A stretch of 64,000 nucleotides of DNA from Acidocella sp. (GTDB taxonomy: Bacteria; Pseudomonadota; Alphaproteobacteria; Acetobacterales; Acetobacteraceae). Where the stretch lies: the NCBI GenBank assembly GCA_029077825.1, contig JAQNCT010000006.1:1-64000 (forward strand), given 5' to 3'. Made by a program: the position numbers and the translations under genes. The notes below the pieces were generated by a model that was not told where the DNA came from, did not search any database, and saw nothing but the letters and a program-made list of their open reading frames with translations. Positions 1 through 8,852 of the stretch are shown here, piece after piece (the stretch's first letter is position 1; each line of letters opens with the position of its first letter).

Positions 1-97
1 TCTTCCTGGTATTCGTCACTGAAACCCCTTGGCTCAACGCCAGTTTAGGGGCAGGATTCTATCTAAGCTACCTGTCCAGTTTCCGGGGGCCACCTCA
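1..97 (-). mobile_element. IS3-family insertion sequence, one end only (IR plus start of orfA)
   Basis: On the minus strand the element begins at 97 with a TG-starting terminus (TGAGGTGGCCCCCGGAAACT), the general style of IS3-family inverted repeats. About 60 bases further in there is an AAGGGG ribosome binding site (25-30), then after 5 nt a GTG start at 19 reading M-T-N-T-R-K before the window ends. This matches the usual opening of the small IS3 OrfA helix-turn-helix protein, which begins MTxTRRR or similar in many members. The element lies inside the aldehyde dehydrogenase gene, whose similarity to its family stops exactly at 97/98. The rest of the element, including the OrfB integrase, lies outside the window. 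Family assignment rests on the terminus and six residues, so it is likely but not certain. Confidence 0.65.
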
Positions 98-1073
98 CAG
101 TGGCACCGTTGGCTGTTGCATCATCAAGTATATTTTTAACTCGCGTGAAATGCCGGTCATTCACAATCCGGCAGTAATCCGGGCTGGTTTGCACGTTATC
201 GCCGTATAACTTGGCAATGGCTGCTTTGGATTGTTTGAGAAATTCCGCCTGAACTTTCTCATGCACATATAAATAATCCGGGGCGACACAGGTCTGGCCA
301 TTATTTAGGAATTTTCCCCACATAATGCTTCTGGCAGCCTTGGCGAGATCAGCGCTCTCATCGACGATCACCGGGCTTTTGCCGCCAAGCTCCAGAGTGA
401 TCGAGGATAGATGCTTCGCCGCCGCCGCCATGACGATTTTGCCCACGGCGGGTGAGCCGGTAAAGAACATATGGTCAAATGGCAACGCCAGCAGCGCCGT
501 TGACACCTGCGCATCGCCTTCAAATAACGCAATCTCGGCTGGTTCAAAAGTTTGGCGGATGATCTCGGCCATCAAGGCTGAACAGGAAGGCGTTAGCTCG
601 GAGGGCTTGATAATAACCGTGTTTCCCGCAGCGATGGCGCTGGCCAGCGGCCCGAAGGTGAGGTTGATCGGGAAATTCCAAGGCGCGATGATCAGGCAAA
701 CGCCACGCGGTTGGTAGCGGATGCGCGCCTGGGTTCCCAGCATCGTCATGGTGGTGCCAGCGCGTTTGGTGCGCATCCAGGATTTCAAATGTTTCACCGC
801 ATGATGAATTTCGCTGATTACCGGCATAATCTCATCAAGGTCAGCCTCAGTGGCCGGTTTGTGCAGATCAGCCGCCAAGGCACGGTAAATAGCATCCTTG
901 TTGGCCATGACCGCCGTCTCCAGGCGGCGCAGTTTGGCGATCCGCTCTTCGGCGGTGGAGGTACGCAGCTTAACCGCCTGTTGCTGCTGTTTGGCAAATA
1001 TCTCCATTATGGCTGAAGCTGAGCCAGTTTGCGCGGGTGAAATGCTCGTATACACGTTCATGGCTCGTCCCAT
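98..1073 (-). pseudogene. Aldehyde dehydrogenase (class 3 / coniferyl-type), interrupted by an IS element
   Basis: NAD(P)-dependent aldehyde dehydrogenase oxidising an aldehyde to the acid, closest in style to coniferyl or fatty aldehyde dehydrogenases. Visible are the cofactor segment IIAPWNFPINL (Asn133), KPSE near 156, the glycine loop FTGSPAVGK (204-212), the general base Glu228 in LELGGKSP and the catalytic Cys262 in NNGQTCVAPDY. After Val326 the reading frame runs into the IS end and stops at 63-65. About 130 C-terminal residues are therefore missing, including the EEIFGP block and the oligomerisation arm of a roughly 470-residue enzyme. The fragment is unlikely to be active. The start could be 1073 or the second Met at 1061; neither has an ideally spaced ribosome binding site. 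The gene is divergent from the ferredoxin reductase, with a 266-bp spacer that shows no other gene. Confidence 0.85.
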
Positions 1074-1339
1074 TTCCTAATTTAAGGGTAGTTATTTTGG
1101 TTACCTTTAGGGCAAGGAAGTAACGTTTGGCGGAAACTGTCAAGCAGAAACGGCCACACCGCCCTGCTTTGCCGGTGATTTTTTCGTGAGGCGCAATGAT
1201 TGGCGCCACGCCTGCGCGAACCAACAGGTCAGCCCCGCAATTCTCGTTTATGTGCAACGCAGCGCGGGCCGGTTTATCTTTACAGCCAATCAGGCTAATC
1301 AAGTTTGGAATCTCGCCCTTACCGGCACAGGAGCCATCA

Positions 1340-2113
1340 TTGTCTAATTTTAACACCGAGACGGTCACCTCCGTCCGGCACTGGACCGACACGCTTTTCA
1401 GCTTCACCGCCACCCGCGACCCTAGTTTCCGCTTCATCAGCGGTCAGTTCACCATGATCGGCCTGGAGGTTGAAGGCCGCCCGCTGCTGCGCGCCTATTC
1501 CATGTGCAATGCCAACCATGAGGACCAGTTGGAGTTTTTCTCCATCAAGGTATCATCAGGCGCACTCACCTCCCGCCTGCAGCATTTGCAAGTGGGCGAC
1601 ATCGTGCTGGTAGGCCGCAAGCCAACCGGCACGCTGATCCAGGACAATCTGCTGCCGGGCAAAAACCTTTATCTGCTGGGTACCGGCACCGGCTTGGCGC
1701 CGTTTGTCAGCATCATCAAAGACCCCGACACCTATGAACGCTACGAGCGTATCATCCTGGTGCATGGCACCCGCACCATTGCCGAGCTTGGCTATGGTGA
1801 GCTGATCGTGAATATGCTGCGGGAGCATGAATTTTTCGGCGAATTGGCGCGCGAAAAACTACTGTATTACCCGACCGTGACCCGCGAAGCTTTTCGCAAC
1901 ATCGGGCGCATTACCACCTTGCTTGAAACCGGCAAGTTACAGGCTGATTTAAACTTGGCAGCGTTCAACCAGGAAACCGACCGGGTCATGCTGTGCGGCA
2001 GCCCCGAAATGCTGACGGATTTAAATAATTTTCTTATATCTCGTGGCTTTCAAGAGGGTAACCATCATGAGCCGGGGCATTATGTGATCGAGAAAGCCTT
2101 CGTCGAAAAGTAA
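1340..2113 (+). CDS. fpr: Ferredoxin/flavodoxin-NADP(+) reductase
   Basis: FAD enzyme moving electrons between NADP(H) and ferredoxin or flavodoxin, for oxidative-stress defence and for feeding Fe-S or radical enzymes. The FAD-binding RAYSMCN motif (about residues 51-57) and the NADP pyrophosphate loop GTGTGLAPF (about 112-120) are visible. The C-terminus FVEK is the short tail of the Azotobacter/Rhodobacter type, unlike the longer E. coli tail. The start chosen is TTG at 1340, preceded by AGGAG at 1329-1333 with 6-nt spacing. It gives 257 residues, the normal family length. An upstream ATG at 1196 would add 48 residues with no family similarity. The gene stands alone, convergent with the GT-C gene, with only 10 bp between the stops. 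Confidence 0.9.
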   Translation: MSNFNTETVTSVRHWTDTLFSFTATRDPSFRFISGQFTMIGLEVEGRPLLRAYSMCNANHEDQLEFFSIKVSSGALTSRLQHLQVGDIVLVGRKPTGTLIQDNLLPGKNLYLLGTGTGLAPFVSIIKDPDTYERYERIILVHGTRTIAELGYGELIVNMLREHEFFGELAREKLLYYPTVTREAFRNIGRITTLLETGKLQADLNLAAFNQETDRVMLCGSPEMLTDLNNFLISRGFQEGNHHEPGHYVIEKAFVEK

Positions 2114-2123
2114 AATTGCCGGG

Positions 2124-3764
2124 CTAACCGCAGGGCATCGGCGGCAGCACCAGATCATTGGCACTGCCCGCTTTAATATCCTGTGGTTGAATACAACTCG
2201 CAGCATCGCCGGGGCTCGATGGGGCAAATAAATTAATGTATATCCGGCCTCCGGCCATTTCAATTTTGGCGGGCGCGCCGAGCGGTGCGATCTTGGCAAA
2301 ATTATCCGGTAATTGATGTTGAGTGCTGCCAATCTGCCCGGCATGGCCGATGACCACCCACACCCGCTTGCCCTGCATCTGCGCCAGTTGCGCGTGAGTA
2401 ACGCCGCCCTGGGAGTCACTTAATACGATATTTTGCGCGTCCGGCGGTAAATAGGCCCGCAGAATCGTGTCATCCCAAGGGTCGCTCAGCAACACTACGT
2501 CGCCCGGTGCAACTTCGCTTGCAAGAATTTTAGCCGCGATATCCCATCGCGGTTTCGTCTCCACATGATAATAAGGCAGCAGGTTAAATAACAGCACGGC
2601 TGCCATTGCGCCGAATGCCACTGTCTGTCCGTAGCGCGGCAAGCGTTGCAGCAATACACTGCAACCGATGCCCGCCAAAATTGCAAAAGGTGCAGCACTC
2701 CACAGAATGTAGCGCGGCACCAGCATCGAGCGCCATAATGAGATCACCAGCAGCACTGCCGGTAGCAGGATAAACGATAAGCCGATCACCGCCAGCATGC
2801 CGGGCCGTCGGCGCAACCGCCAAGCCCCCAGCGCTGCCGCCAGCAACAAGCCAGCCTCGATTAGCCATATCACCGGCATCGGCGTGGTAACATTCATCAG
2901 CCGAAATGACACAGTGTCGGCGATCCGCATCAAATACACCGAGGAAAAATCATACCATAAATGTGACAGGTCCAAAGGCGGAATCCAGGTCACGCTGTCG
3001 ATGAATTTCTTGTCCTGATAAATTTCCATCAACATGTAAAAAGGTGCCGTCAGAGTAACCATCACTGCATCCGCCAGCAATAGGTTGCGGAGAAAACCCT
3101 GGCGCGATGGCGAGCGTCGCAGAATGACAAAGCCGATGATATTAGCCGTAATCAGCCAGGGCACACCATCGCCCAGCACATCAAGTGCTCCTGCTGTGCC
3201 TAAAACAAACGCCAACCAGGCGCCGCGCATCGAGCGCCTATCAGCCCAGGGCCGTGACGCGGCAGGCAGGTTCAGGGCTAATTGCACCATGCTATAGAGC
3301 GCTATCAGGATCAGGCTCATTTCCATCGTGTAGGACCGCGCTTCCTGGCTAAACGCCAGTGCCGAAGGGGACAGCCCCAAAATCAGCGCCGCGAGCAAGC
3401 CGGCGCGGCGGCCGGCAATTTGCACGGTGATCAGAAATACCAACATCACACAAGCCGCACCGAAAAGTGCTGAGGGCACCCGCAGCCAGAATTGCGGATC
3501 ACCCAGCCCGGCCAGCGGCGAGAGCATGAGAAAATAGCTCGGCATGTGATGGTTCGCGAAGGAATCATGCACCAGCGCTGCCAAGGGCATATGAACCCGC
3601 TGCAAGGTGAAAACTTCATCGAGCCAGAACGGACGCGCGCCGATGTCAATGAGACGCAAAATCAGCGCGACGCCGAACACCACCAGCGGCAATGTTGCCA
3701 CATGGTTCACCACCGCCGCAAAATCGGGCTTGGTCAATTTCATCTCGCGCGTCGCGTCGATCAT
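2124..3764 (-). CDS. GT-C fold membrane glycosyltransferase (GT39/ArnT-like)
   Basis: Predicted polytopic inner-membrane glycosyltransferase that uses a polyprenyl-phosphate sugar and transfers it on the periplasmic side. The hallmark GT-C acidic pair is in FWLDE (D49, E50), in the first periplasmic loop after one membrane helix. Then come MPSYFLMLSPL, FSQEARSY (around 140) and roughly ten further hydrophobic segments, with a C-terminal soluble domain of about 120 residues. Length (546) fits the family. The start overlaps the alpha-E gene stop by 4 bp (ATGA), so it is translationally coupled as the last gene of the ATP-grasp/alpha-E operon. That placement suggests the sugar transfer belongs to the same process. 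The acceptor cannot be told from sequence. Confidence 0.8.
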   Translation of the reverse strand: MIDATREMKLTKPDFAAVVNHVATLPLVVFGVALILRLIDIGARPFWLDEVFTLQRVHMPLAALVHDSFANHHMPSYFLMLSPLAGLGDPQFWLRVPSALFGAACVMLVFLITVQIAGRRAGLLAALILGLSPSALAFSQEARSYTMEMSLILIALYSMVQLALNLPAASRPWADRRSMRGAWLAFVLGTAGALDVLGDGVPWLITANIIGFVILRRSPSRQGFLRNLLLADAVMVTLTAPFYMLMEIYQDKKFIDSVTWIPPLDLSHLWYDFSSVYLMRIADTVSFRLMNVTTPMPVIWLIEAGLLLAAALGAWRLRRRPGMLAVIGLSFILLPAVLLVISLWRSMLVPRYILWSAAPFAILAGIGCSVLLQRLPRYGQTVAFGAMAAVLLFNLLPYYHVETKPRWDIAAKILASEVAPGDVVLLSDPWDDTILRAYLPPDAQNIVLSDSQGGVTHAQLAQMQGKRVWVVIGHAGQIGSTQHQLPDNFAKIAPLGAPAKIEMAGGRIYINLFAPSSPGDAASCIQPQDIKAGSANDLVLPPMPCG

Positions 3765-4849
3765 GCCAAAGCCTCCGCCTTACCTCCGGAACCAAGATCC
3801 AGATTTTTCAACGGTGCATATCCCTGGCTCTGACTTTGCGATGACGCGGCGTCGGCCAAAAGATCAGCCGGCAACACACCATCATCTGGCCGCCAATCCC
3901 GAAAGAAAGCACGGCCAATCGCCGCAGCCAATCGCTGCAAGTGAATTTGCACCACATCAAGATACTCATGCAAACCCGTGGCGAGAATATGGCCGGTGGA
4001 TCGTTCGGTAAGAATTTCTCTTAAATATTCTGCAACCTCCATCGGTTCATTAGCGCGCGACAAACCGTATATCCGGCGCAAATCCTCTAAATACGCTTCA
4101 GCACGGCGCACGCTGAGCAAAACCGAGCGTGGTGATGATGGGTCACGCAGCAGGAAATCCACCACATCCTCAGCAGAGAATACAGCGCGGGCATGGCGTT
4201 TGAAGGCATGGTATCCCGCCCCTGCCCGCAACACCGCATTCCATTGTGTTAATTCGGCCACGCGCTTGGCCTCACCGTCACGGGGCAGAATGATGGTGTA
4301 TTTAATATCCAGCATACGAGTGGTTTGGTCAGCGCGTTCGATGACCCGGCCCAGATGGTAAAAATACCAGCCCTGATCGCGATATAGAGTGCCTTCGGTG
4401 ATGCCGGTGTGAGCCTGCACGCCATCCTTCAACGCTGTGCAAACCCGCGAGAGTGAATCGCCTTCCAAATCCTCCGCGGTAATCCGTCCGACAAAACGAT
4501 GAAATACGTTAATTTGCCGCCACATTTCAGTGCTCATCAACGGCCGCAATGTGCGGGCATTGGTGCGGGCGTCTTCGATGTTGGCGGGAATTGATGTCGG
4601 GTTGCCTTTATCGAGCAGATAAAAACGCTTCACATGCAAGGCATCCGGCGAAAAACCACGCGCCTCAAAATTTTTCTCATCGGCGTTAATCTGAATCAGG
4701 CCAAACCAAGCCTGGGTTTCATAGCCAGGTGACTCAAAGCTCTGGGTAACGTCGATGAGCCGCGCGAGATTTTCCACACGCTCCAGATACCGTGCCATCC
4801 AGAACAGGCCCTCGGCATCGCGTGAAAGCAGTACCGTATCGAACCTCAT
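3761..4849 (-). CDS. Alpha-E domain protein (DUF403 family)
   Basis: All-helical alpha-E protein, 362 residues, somewhat longer than the usual 310 or so. The family signature is at the N-terminus: LLSRDAEGLFWMARYLERVE (residues 7-26) followed by NLARLIDV. DQTTRMLDI is around residue 175. The alpha-E domain has no proven enzyme activity. It nearly always sits beside, or is fused to, circularly permuted ATP-grasp ligases and transglutaminase-like proteins, and is thought to be their partner in a peptide synthesis or modification system. Here it overlaps the upstream ATP-grasp gene by 4 bp and the downstream glycosyltransferase by 4 bp, so the three probably make one coupled transcript. Family confidence is high, function unknown. 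Confidence 0.88.
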   Translation of the reverse strand: MRFDTVLLSRDAEGLFWMARYLERVENLARLIDVTQSFESPGYETQAWFGLIQINADEKNFEARGFSPDALHVKRFYLLDKGNPTSIPANIEDARTNARTLRPLMSTEMWRQINVFHRFVGRITAEDLEGDSLSRVCTALKDGVQAHTGITEGTLYRDQGWYFYHLGRVIERADQTTRMLDIKYTIILPRDGEAKRVAELTQWNAVLRAGAGYHAFKRHARAVFSAEDVVDFLLRDPSSPRSVLLSVRRAEAYLEDLRRIYGLSRANEPMEVAEYLREILTERSTGHILATGLHEYLDVVQIHLQRLAAAIGRAFFRDWRPDDGVLPADLLADAASSQSQSQGYAPLKNLDLGSGGKAEALA

Positions 4850-6321
4850 GGCGGGCCTCCAGCGGCAAAATCATCGGCCAACACCCAGGTGTCTTTCGAA
4901 CCGCCACCTTGACTAGAGTTAACTATGAGGCTGCCGTGCTTCAAGGCCACGCGCGTTAAACCTCCCGGCAGAACCCAGCTTTCCTTACCGGTGATGATAA
5001 AGGGCCGCAAATCCAAATGGCGCGGGCCCACGCCTGCCTCGGTGAGGGTTGGTGCCACCGAAAGCCCGATCATTGGTTGGCTGATCCATTGTGCCGGGTC
5101 AGCCAAAATGGCGGCACGGGAGGCTTCAAGCTCCTCTTTGCTCGCACGCGGGCCAATTGTGATGCCGTAACCACCTGATTCACCTACTGGCTTGGTGACC
5201 AACTTGTCCAAATTGGCGAGCGTATAGGCCAAGCCCTCCTTCTCGCGACAGATATTGGTCTGCACATTCTGGATCAGCGGCTCTTCGCCCAGATAATATT
5301 TGATGATGCGCGGCATGTAGGCATACACCGCCTTATCGTCCGCAACACCGGTGCCCACCGCATTGGCGATCGCGACGTTTCCGGCTTTCCAGGCACCGAT
5401 CAACCCGCGCACACCCAGCATGGACTCCGGGCGGAACACATCGGGGTCAAGGAAATCATCATTAAGCCGGCGATAAATGGTATGAACCGGGCGCAAGCCA
5501 GTGATGGTGCGCATGTAAACACGCTCATTTTCCACCACCAGGTCTGAGCCGACCACCAATGGCACGCCCATTTCGCGGGCTAAAAACACATGCTCAAAAT
5601 ACGCCGAATTATATATCCCCGGCGAAAGCAGCACCACTTGCGGGTCCTCAAGATCCCCTGGCGCAATTTCCGACATCGCAGCCCGCAGGCGACGGCCATA
5701 ATCATCCACCGGGCGTAGCCGGATGCCGGCCATCAAATCGGGGAAGGTCCGCAGCATCAGATGGCGGTTTTCAATAACGTAGGAAATACCCGACGGTGTG
5801 CGGGCGTTATCTTCCAGCACCCGGAAGTCACCGTGCTCGTCGCGAATGATATCAATACCGCAAACATGCACATAAGTGCCGTGAGGTACCGGGAAATCCT
5901 GCATCTCCGGACGGTAGTTGGCATTGCCGTACACCAGTTCGGCGGGAATAATGCCGTCCTTGATGATTTTCCCTTTGCCGTAAATATCACCAAGGAACAG
6001 ATTAAGCGCGGTTACACGCTGAATACAGGCGCGCTCCAGCAAGTCCCATTCACCATGGGTGATAATGCGGGGAATGCAGTCAAACGGCAAAATCCGGTCG
6101 ATGGCGGTGGCATCCGAATACACCGTGAACGTGACCCCAAGATCGATCAGTTCGGTTTCCGCCGCAGCGGCGCGGCCACGCAGGGCTGTAAGGCCAATCT
6201 TCGAGAGCCGTTCCGCCAGCCACCCGGGCACCGGCCCGGCATCGCGGCGCGGCTTGGTGAGTTCACAGAAATAGCGGCCCGAATCATAATCGGGCCAGGC
6301 GCGTGAAAAAATATCGTTCAT
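4846..6321 (-). CDS. Circularly permuted type 2 ATP-grasp protein (DUF404/DUF407)
   Basis: ATP-grasp fold protein of the circularly permuted type, predicted to ligate a carboxylate to an amine (peptide-bond-like chemistry) with ATP. Expected active-site blocks are intact: VLEDNARTPSG near residues 158-168 (metal/ATP acidic residues), VTKPVGESGGYG near 378-389 (lysine and glycine-rich loop), LRPFI, PGGLTRVA and SSQGGGSKDTWVL near the C-terminus. The start chosen is the ATG at 6321, because GGGGGA lies 7 nt upstream; the ATG at 6336 has no ribosome binding site. Length is 491. It is first gene of the minus-strand operon with alpha-E and a GT-C enzyme, and divergent from a fused ATP-grasp/alpha-E gene. 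Natural substrate unknown. Confidence 0.88.
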   Translation of the reverse strand: MNDIFSRAWPDYDSGRYFCELTKPRRDAGPVPGWLAERLSKIGLTALRGRAAAAETELIDLGVTFTVYSDATAIDRILPFDCIPRIITHGEWDLLERACIQRVTALNLFLGDIYGKGKIIKDGIIPAELVYGNANYRPEMQDFPVPHGTYVHVCGIDIIRDEHGDFRVLEDNARTPSGISYVIENRHLMLRTFPDLMAGIRLRPVDDYGRRLRAAMSEIAPGDLEDPQVVLLSPGIYNSAYFEHVFLAREMGVPLVVGSDLVVENERVYMRTITGLRPVHTIYRRLNDDFLDPDVFRPESMLGVRGLIGAWKAGNVAIANAVGTGVADDKAVYAYMPRIIKYYLGEEPLIQNVQTNICREKEGLAYTLANLDKLVTKPVGESGGYGITIGPRASKEELEASRAAILADPAQWISQPMIGLSVAPTLTEAGVGPRHLDLRPFIITGKESWVLPGGLTRVALKHGSLIVNSSQGGGSKDTWVLADDFAAGGPP

Positions 6322-6638
6322 CGCTGCGTCCCCCATAAAAAAATTTTAGTCAATTTTTTGAGACGCCGCAGGGGCAGCGATGTATGTTGCGGGTCACAAA
6401 ATGCCACATTCAACGGCAAATTATTGCTGATCGCCAAATAATTCACCAATTTTTAACCTGTATCGACAAAGTCATCGTAAGCGCACCCTCAGTGTGAATG
6501 GAATCATAGCAATGTAATGGAACGTGCCATGCAAACGCCGGACCATACAAGAGTGGCGATTAACAGCTTCACGATCGATCTAAGTGAGTTTGACGAAACA
6601 AACTTAATTCACTCTCGCCGCGTCGCGATCTGTCTGTT
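6322..6638. promoter_or_regulatory. Divergent promoter region between the two ATP-grasp operons
   Basis: This 317-bp spacer holds no credible gene. It must carry the promoters of both divergent operons. It is more AT-rich than its surroundings near 6340-6360 (runs of A and T, AAAAAAATTTTAGTCAATTT) and around 6420-6470. A TTGACG hexamer is present on the plus strand at 6590-6595, but no good -10 element follows at 17 nt, so no promoter is assigned. No terminator-like hairpin was seen. Confidence 0.4.
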
Positions 6639-8852
6639 ATGCCTGTAATGATGCAGGTGGCGGCTTCCAGTGACGAAATGATCGACCGGTCGGGCCGTAT
6701 CCGGACCCCTTGGGTACCGGTTATGGAGGCTTTCCGCAGTGTCGGCCTCGAAGAAATGGGCCGCCGGGCCACCGCGCTAAATCGGCAGGTGAGGCTGGCC
6801 GCCCCCTTCGGTGTGGTGGCGCGGCACCGCTATGACCCGCTGCCCGCCCCGCTCACCGCCTCGGAATTCGCGTTGCTGGAAGCGGGTGTGAAGCAACGTG
6901 CCGAAGTTTTGAACAGCCTGCTGGAGGATTTGTATGGCCGCCAGAGCGTGCTGCAAAATGGCCTGATCCCGCCAACCACGATTTTTAAAAGTCGGCATTT
7001 TGTCCGCAGCATGTGTACCGCAACACCGCTCGCCACACCGCGCCTTTCACTTTATGCCGCCGATATCGTTCGCGGCGCGGATGGGCGCTTCCAGATCGTG
7101 CGTGACCATACCGGAATCATTCCGAGTTTTGGCCATGCGCTGACCCTGCGCCGAGTCGCATCGGGAACAGTACCGGAACTATTTCGTACCGGCGGCCTGC
7201 GCAGCCTGCGGCCAGCGCGCGAGATGCTGGTGGATCATCTCCAGCGCGACAGCCAGGGCGGCATGGTGGCGATTCTCTCGGCCAGTGCCAGCAGCCCGGC
7301 GCAATCACTCGACATGATGGATGATGCGCTGCTCGCACGCGCGCTCGGCGTGCTGCTGATCGAACCGGGTGATCTGGCCTCTCGCGGTGGGGCTTTGCAT
7401 GTAAAAACCCTCTCCGGCCTGCTGCATGTGGCAACCTTGGTGCGGGGGCTGTCCGGCATCGAGTTGGACCCGCTCGAACAAGGCGGCCGCCCAGGAGCTG
7501 GCATTCCCGGCGCGTTCGGTGCCATCCGCGCCGGGGTGCTGAATATGCTGAACGCGCCCGGCAGTTCGCTGGCGGAATCGCCGGAAGTTGCCGCCTATGT
7601 TCCGCAATTATTCGAGACCTTCTGCGGCGCGGCCCCGCTGCTGCCCACTGCCAAGGGCGATATATTTTTATCCGCCTCGAAAGCACCGTTCGTTGACCCG
7701 GCGGGCCTGGTCTCAACGCCATTGATGTTCCGGTTGTTTGGTTGGCATGATGGCACCGGGTGGCAAGTTTTGCCGGGGGGGCTGGCGTTCGGACTGAATG
7801 AAGCAGGCGTTTTGGCCAATATGAAAGATATCTGGGTGCTGGACGCTGACGAGCCGCATTATTATTCCGGTGTTTCGCATTCTGAGCCGCAAGCGCGCGT
7901 GCCGTTTTTGCCGGCGGCACATCTGCCGTCACGGACGGCGGATAATCTCTTCTGGCTGGGCCGGTCGATGGAGCGGCTGGAAGCTGCCGCCCGGTTGCTG
8001 ATGCTGGCCTTGCCCCGGCTGGAAGCTGGAACCTCGCTGCCGCGCGATGCCGCAGAGCGCAGCCTGATCACTCGCTGTCTGGCAAAAGCCCAGTTACTGC
8101 CTGATGATCTGGCAAGTGGGAATATTTCGGGCCGCTTGCTCCGGCAGTCTCTGGCTCGCCGCAAGCCAATGGCGACGTTGCTGCGGGAGGTAACAAGGTT
8201 GGTGAACGCCGCCAGTGAGCGGTTGAGCCCAACCATGCTGGCCACAGTCCAACTTGCCCTGGACCAGGCCACCGCGGCATTGATTCCGGATGAAGAACAG
8301 GCACTGCCGACCATTCTGGGCTTTGCCGCCACCTTTGCCGGTATTGCCGCTGAAAACATGTCCCGCGATGGCGGTTGGCTGTTTCTGGAAATGGGCCGCC
8401 GGCTGGAACGCGCTGAGGCTTTCTCGGAAAGTCTGGCGATTTTGCTTGACGCGCCGCCCGAGCGGCTGGAGCCAGGCTTGGCGCTGGGTATCGAGCTTGC
8501 CGATTCGGTGCTGAGCTACGACCTGCGCCACGCTGGAATTTTAGCGCCCGGCCCGGTGCTGGCGATGATTTTAGCAGATTCCGGCAACCCGCGTAGCCTG
8601 GGCTTTCAATGTTCAGCGCTCCGCTGGTCACTGGACCGGCTCGGCGCTGACGATGACGCCGAAGCCGCCCGGCTGCTGCACACCGAAGCCACAAAATTAG
8701 CCAGTGGCACTGCCGACCTTTCGGGACCACTGAGTGCTATTGCCGCGCGGCTGCGGCTGCTCTCCGATCGTGTGCAACGGCGCTTCTTCACTCTGCTGCC
8801 TGAAGCGCATCAGTTGGAAGACGAAGAAGAAGTCATGGCAGGGACATCATGA
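6639..8852 (+). CDS. Fused ATP-grasp-like / alpha-E protein with degenerate ATP site
   Basis: A 737-residue fusion: residues 1 to about 420 align with circularly permuted type 2 ATP-grasp proteins (NSLLEDLYG near 90, SLYAADIVRGADGRF, LPGGLAFGL near 380, KDIWVL near 400), and residues 428-737 are an alpha-E domain opening LPSRTADNLFWLGRSMERLE. Compared with the intact paralogue encoded at 4846-6321, key ATP residues are gone. LEDNARTPSG is replaced by VRDHTGIIPS, the KPVGESGGYG lysine/glycine loop is absent, and GGGSKDTWVL is reduced to NMKDIWVL. The ligase half is therefore probably a non-catalytic pseudoenzyme or scaffold, an inference from motifs alone. It overlaps the transglutaminase gene by 4 bp. 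The ATG at 6639 has no clear ribosome binding site; the true start may be nearby. Confidence 0.85.
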   Translation: MPVMMQVAASSDEMIDRSGRIRTPWVPVMEAFRSVGLEEMGRRATALNRQVRLAAPFGVVARHRYDPLPAPLTASEFALLEAGVKQRAEVLNSLLEDLYGRQSVLQNGLIPPTTIFKSRHFVRSMCTATPLATPRLSLYAADIVRGADGRFQIVRDHTGIIPSFGHALTLRRVASGTVPELFRTGGLRSLRPAREMLVDHLQRDSQGGMVAILSASASSPAQSLDMMDDALLARALGVLLIEPGDLASRGGALHVKTLSGLLHVATLVRGLSGIELDPLEQGGRPGAGIPGAFGAIRAGVLNMLNAPGSSLAESPEVAAYVPQLFETFCGAAPLLPTAKGDIFLSASKAPFVDPAGLVSTPLMFRLFGWHDGTGWQVLPGGLAFGLNEAGVLANMKDIWVLDADEPHYYSGVSHSEPQARVPFLPAAHLPSRTADNLFWLGRSMERLEAAARLLMLALPRLEAGTSLPRDAAERSLITRCLAKAQLLPDDLASGNISGRLLRQSLARRKPMATLLREVTRLVNAASERLSPTMLATVQLALDQATAALIPDEEQALPTILGFAATFAGIAAENMSRDGGWLFLEMGRRLERAEAFSESLAILLDAPPERLEPGLALGIELADSVLSYDLRHAGILAPGPVLAMILADSGNPRSLGFQCSALRWSLDRLGADDDAEAARLLHTEATKLASGTADLSGPLSAIAARLRLLSDRVQRRFFTLLPEAHQLEDEEEVMAGTS

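Noticed and set aside
970..1437. Minus-strand frame spanning the spacer between the dehydrogenase and fpr
   Set aside because: It crosses the fpr start region and the dehydrogenase in another frame, with no recognisable motif. The 1074-1339 spacer holds nothing I can call.
6590..6618. TTGACG hexamer as a promoter for the fusion gene
   Set aside because: The 17-bp spaced partner is TCTCGC, far from a -10 consensus.
7117..7932. Minus-strand open frame of 271 codons
   Set aside because: Antisense to the ATP-grasp/alpha-E fusion; composition rich in Arg, Ala and Pro, no domain and no ribosome binding site.
8068..8730. Minus-strand open frame of 220 codons
   Set aside because: Shadow of the fusion gene; Arg/Pro/Ala-rich and without a plausible start.
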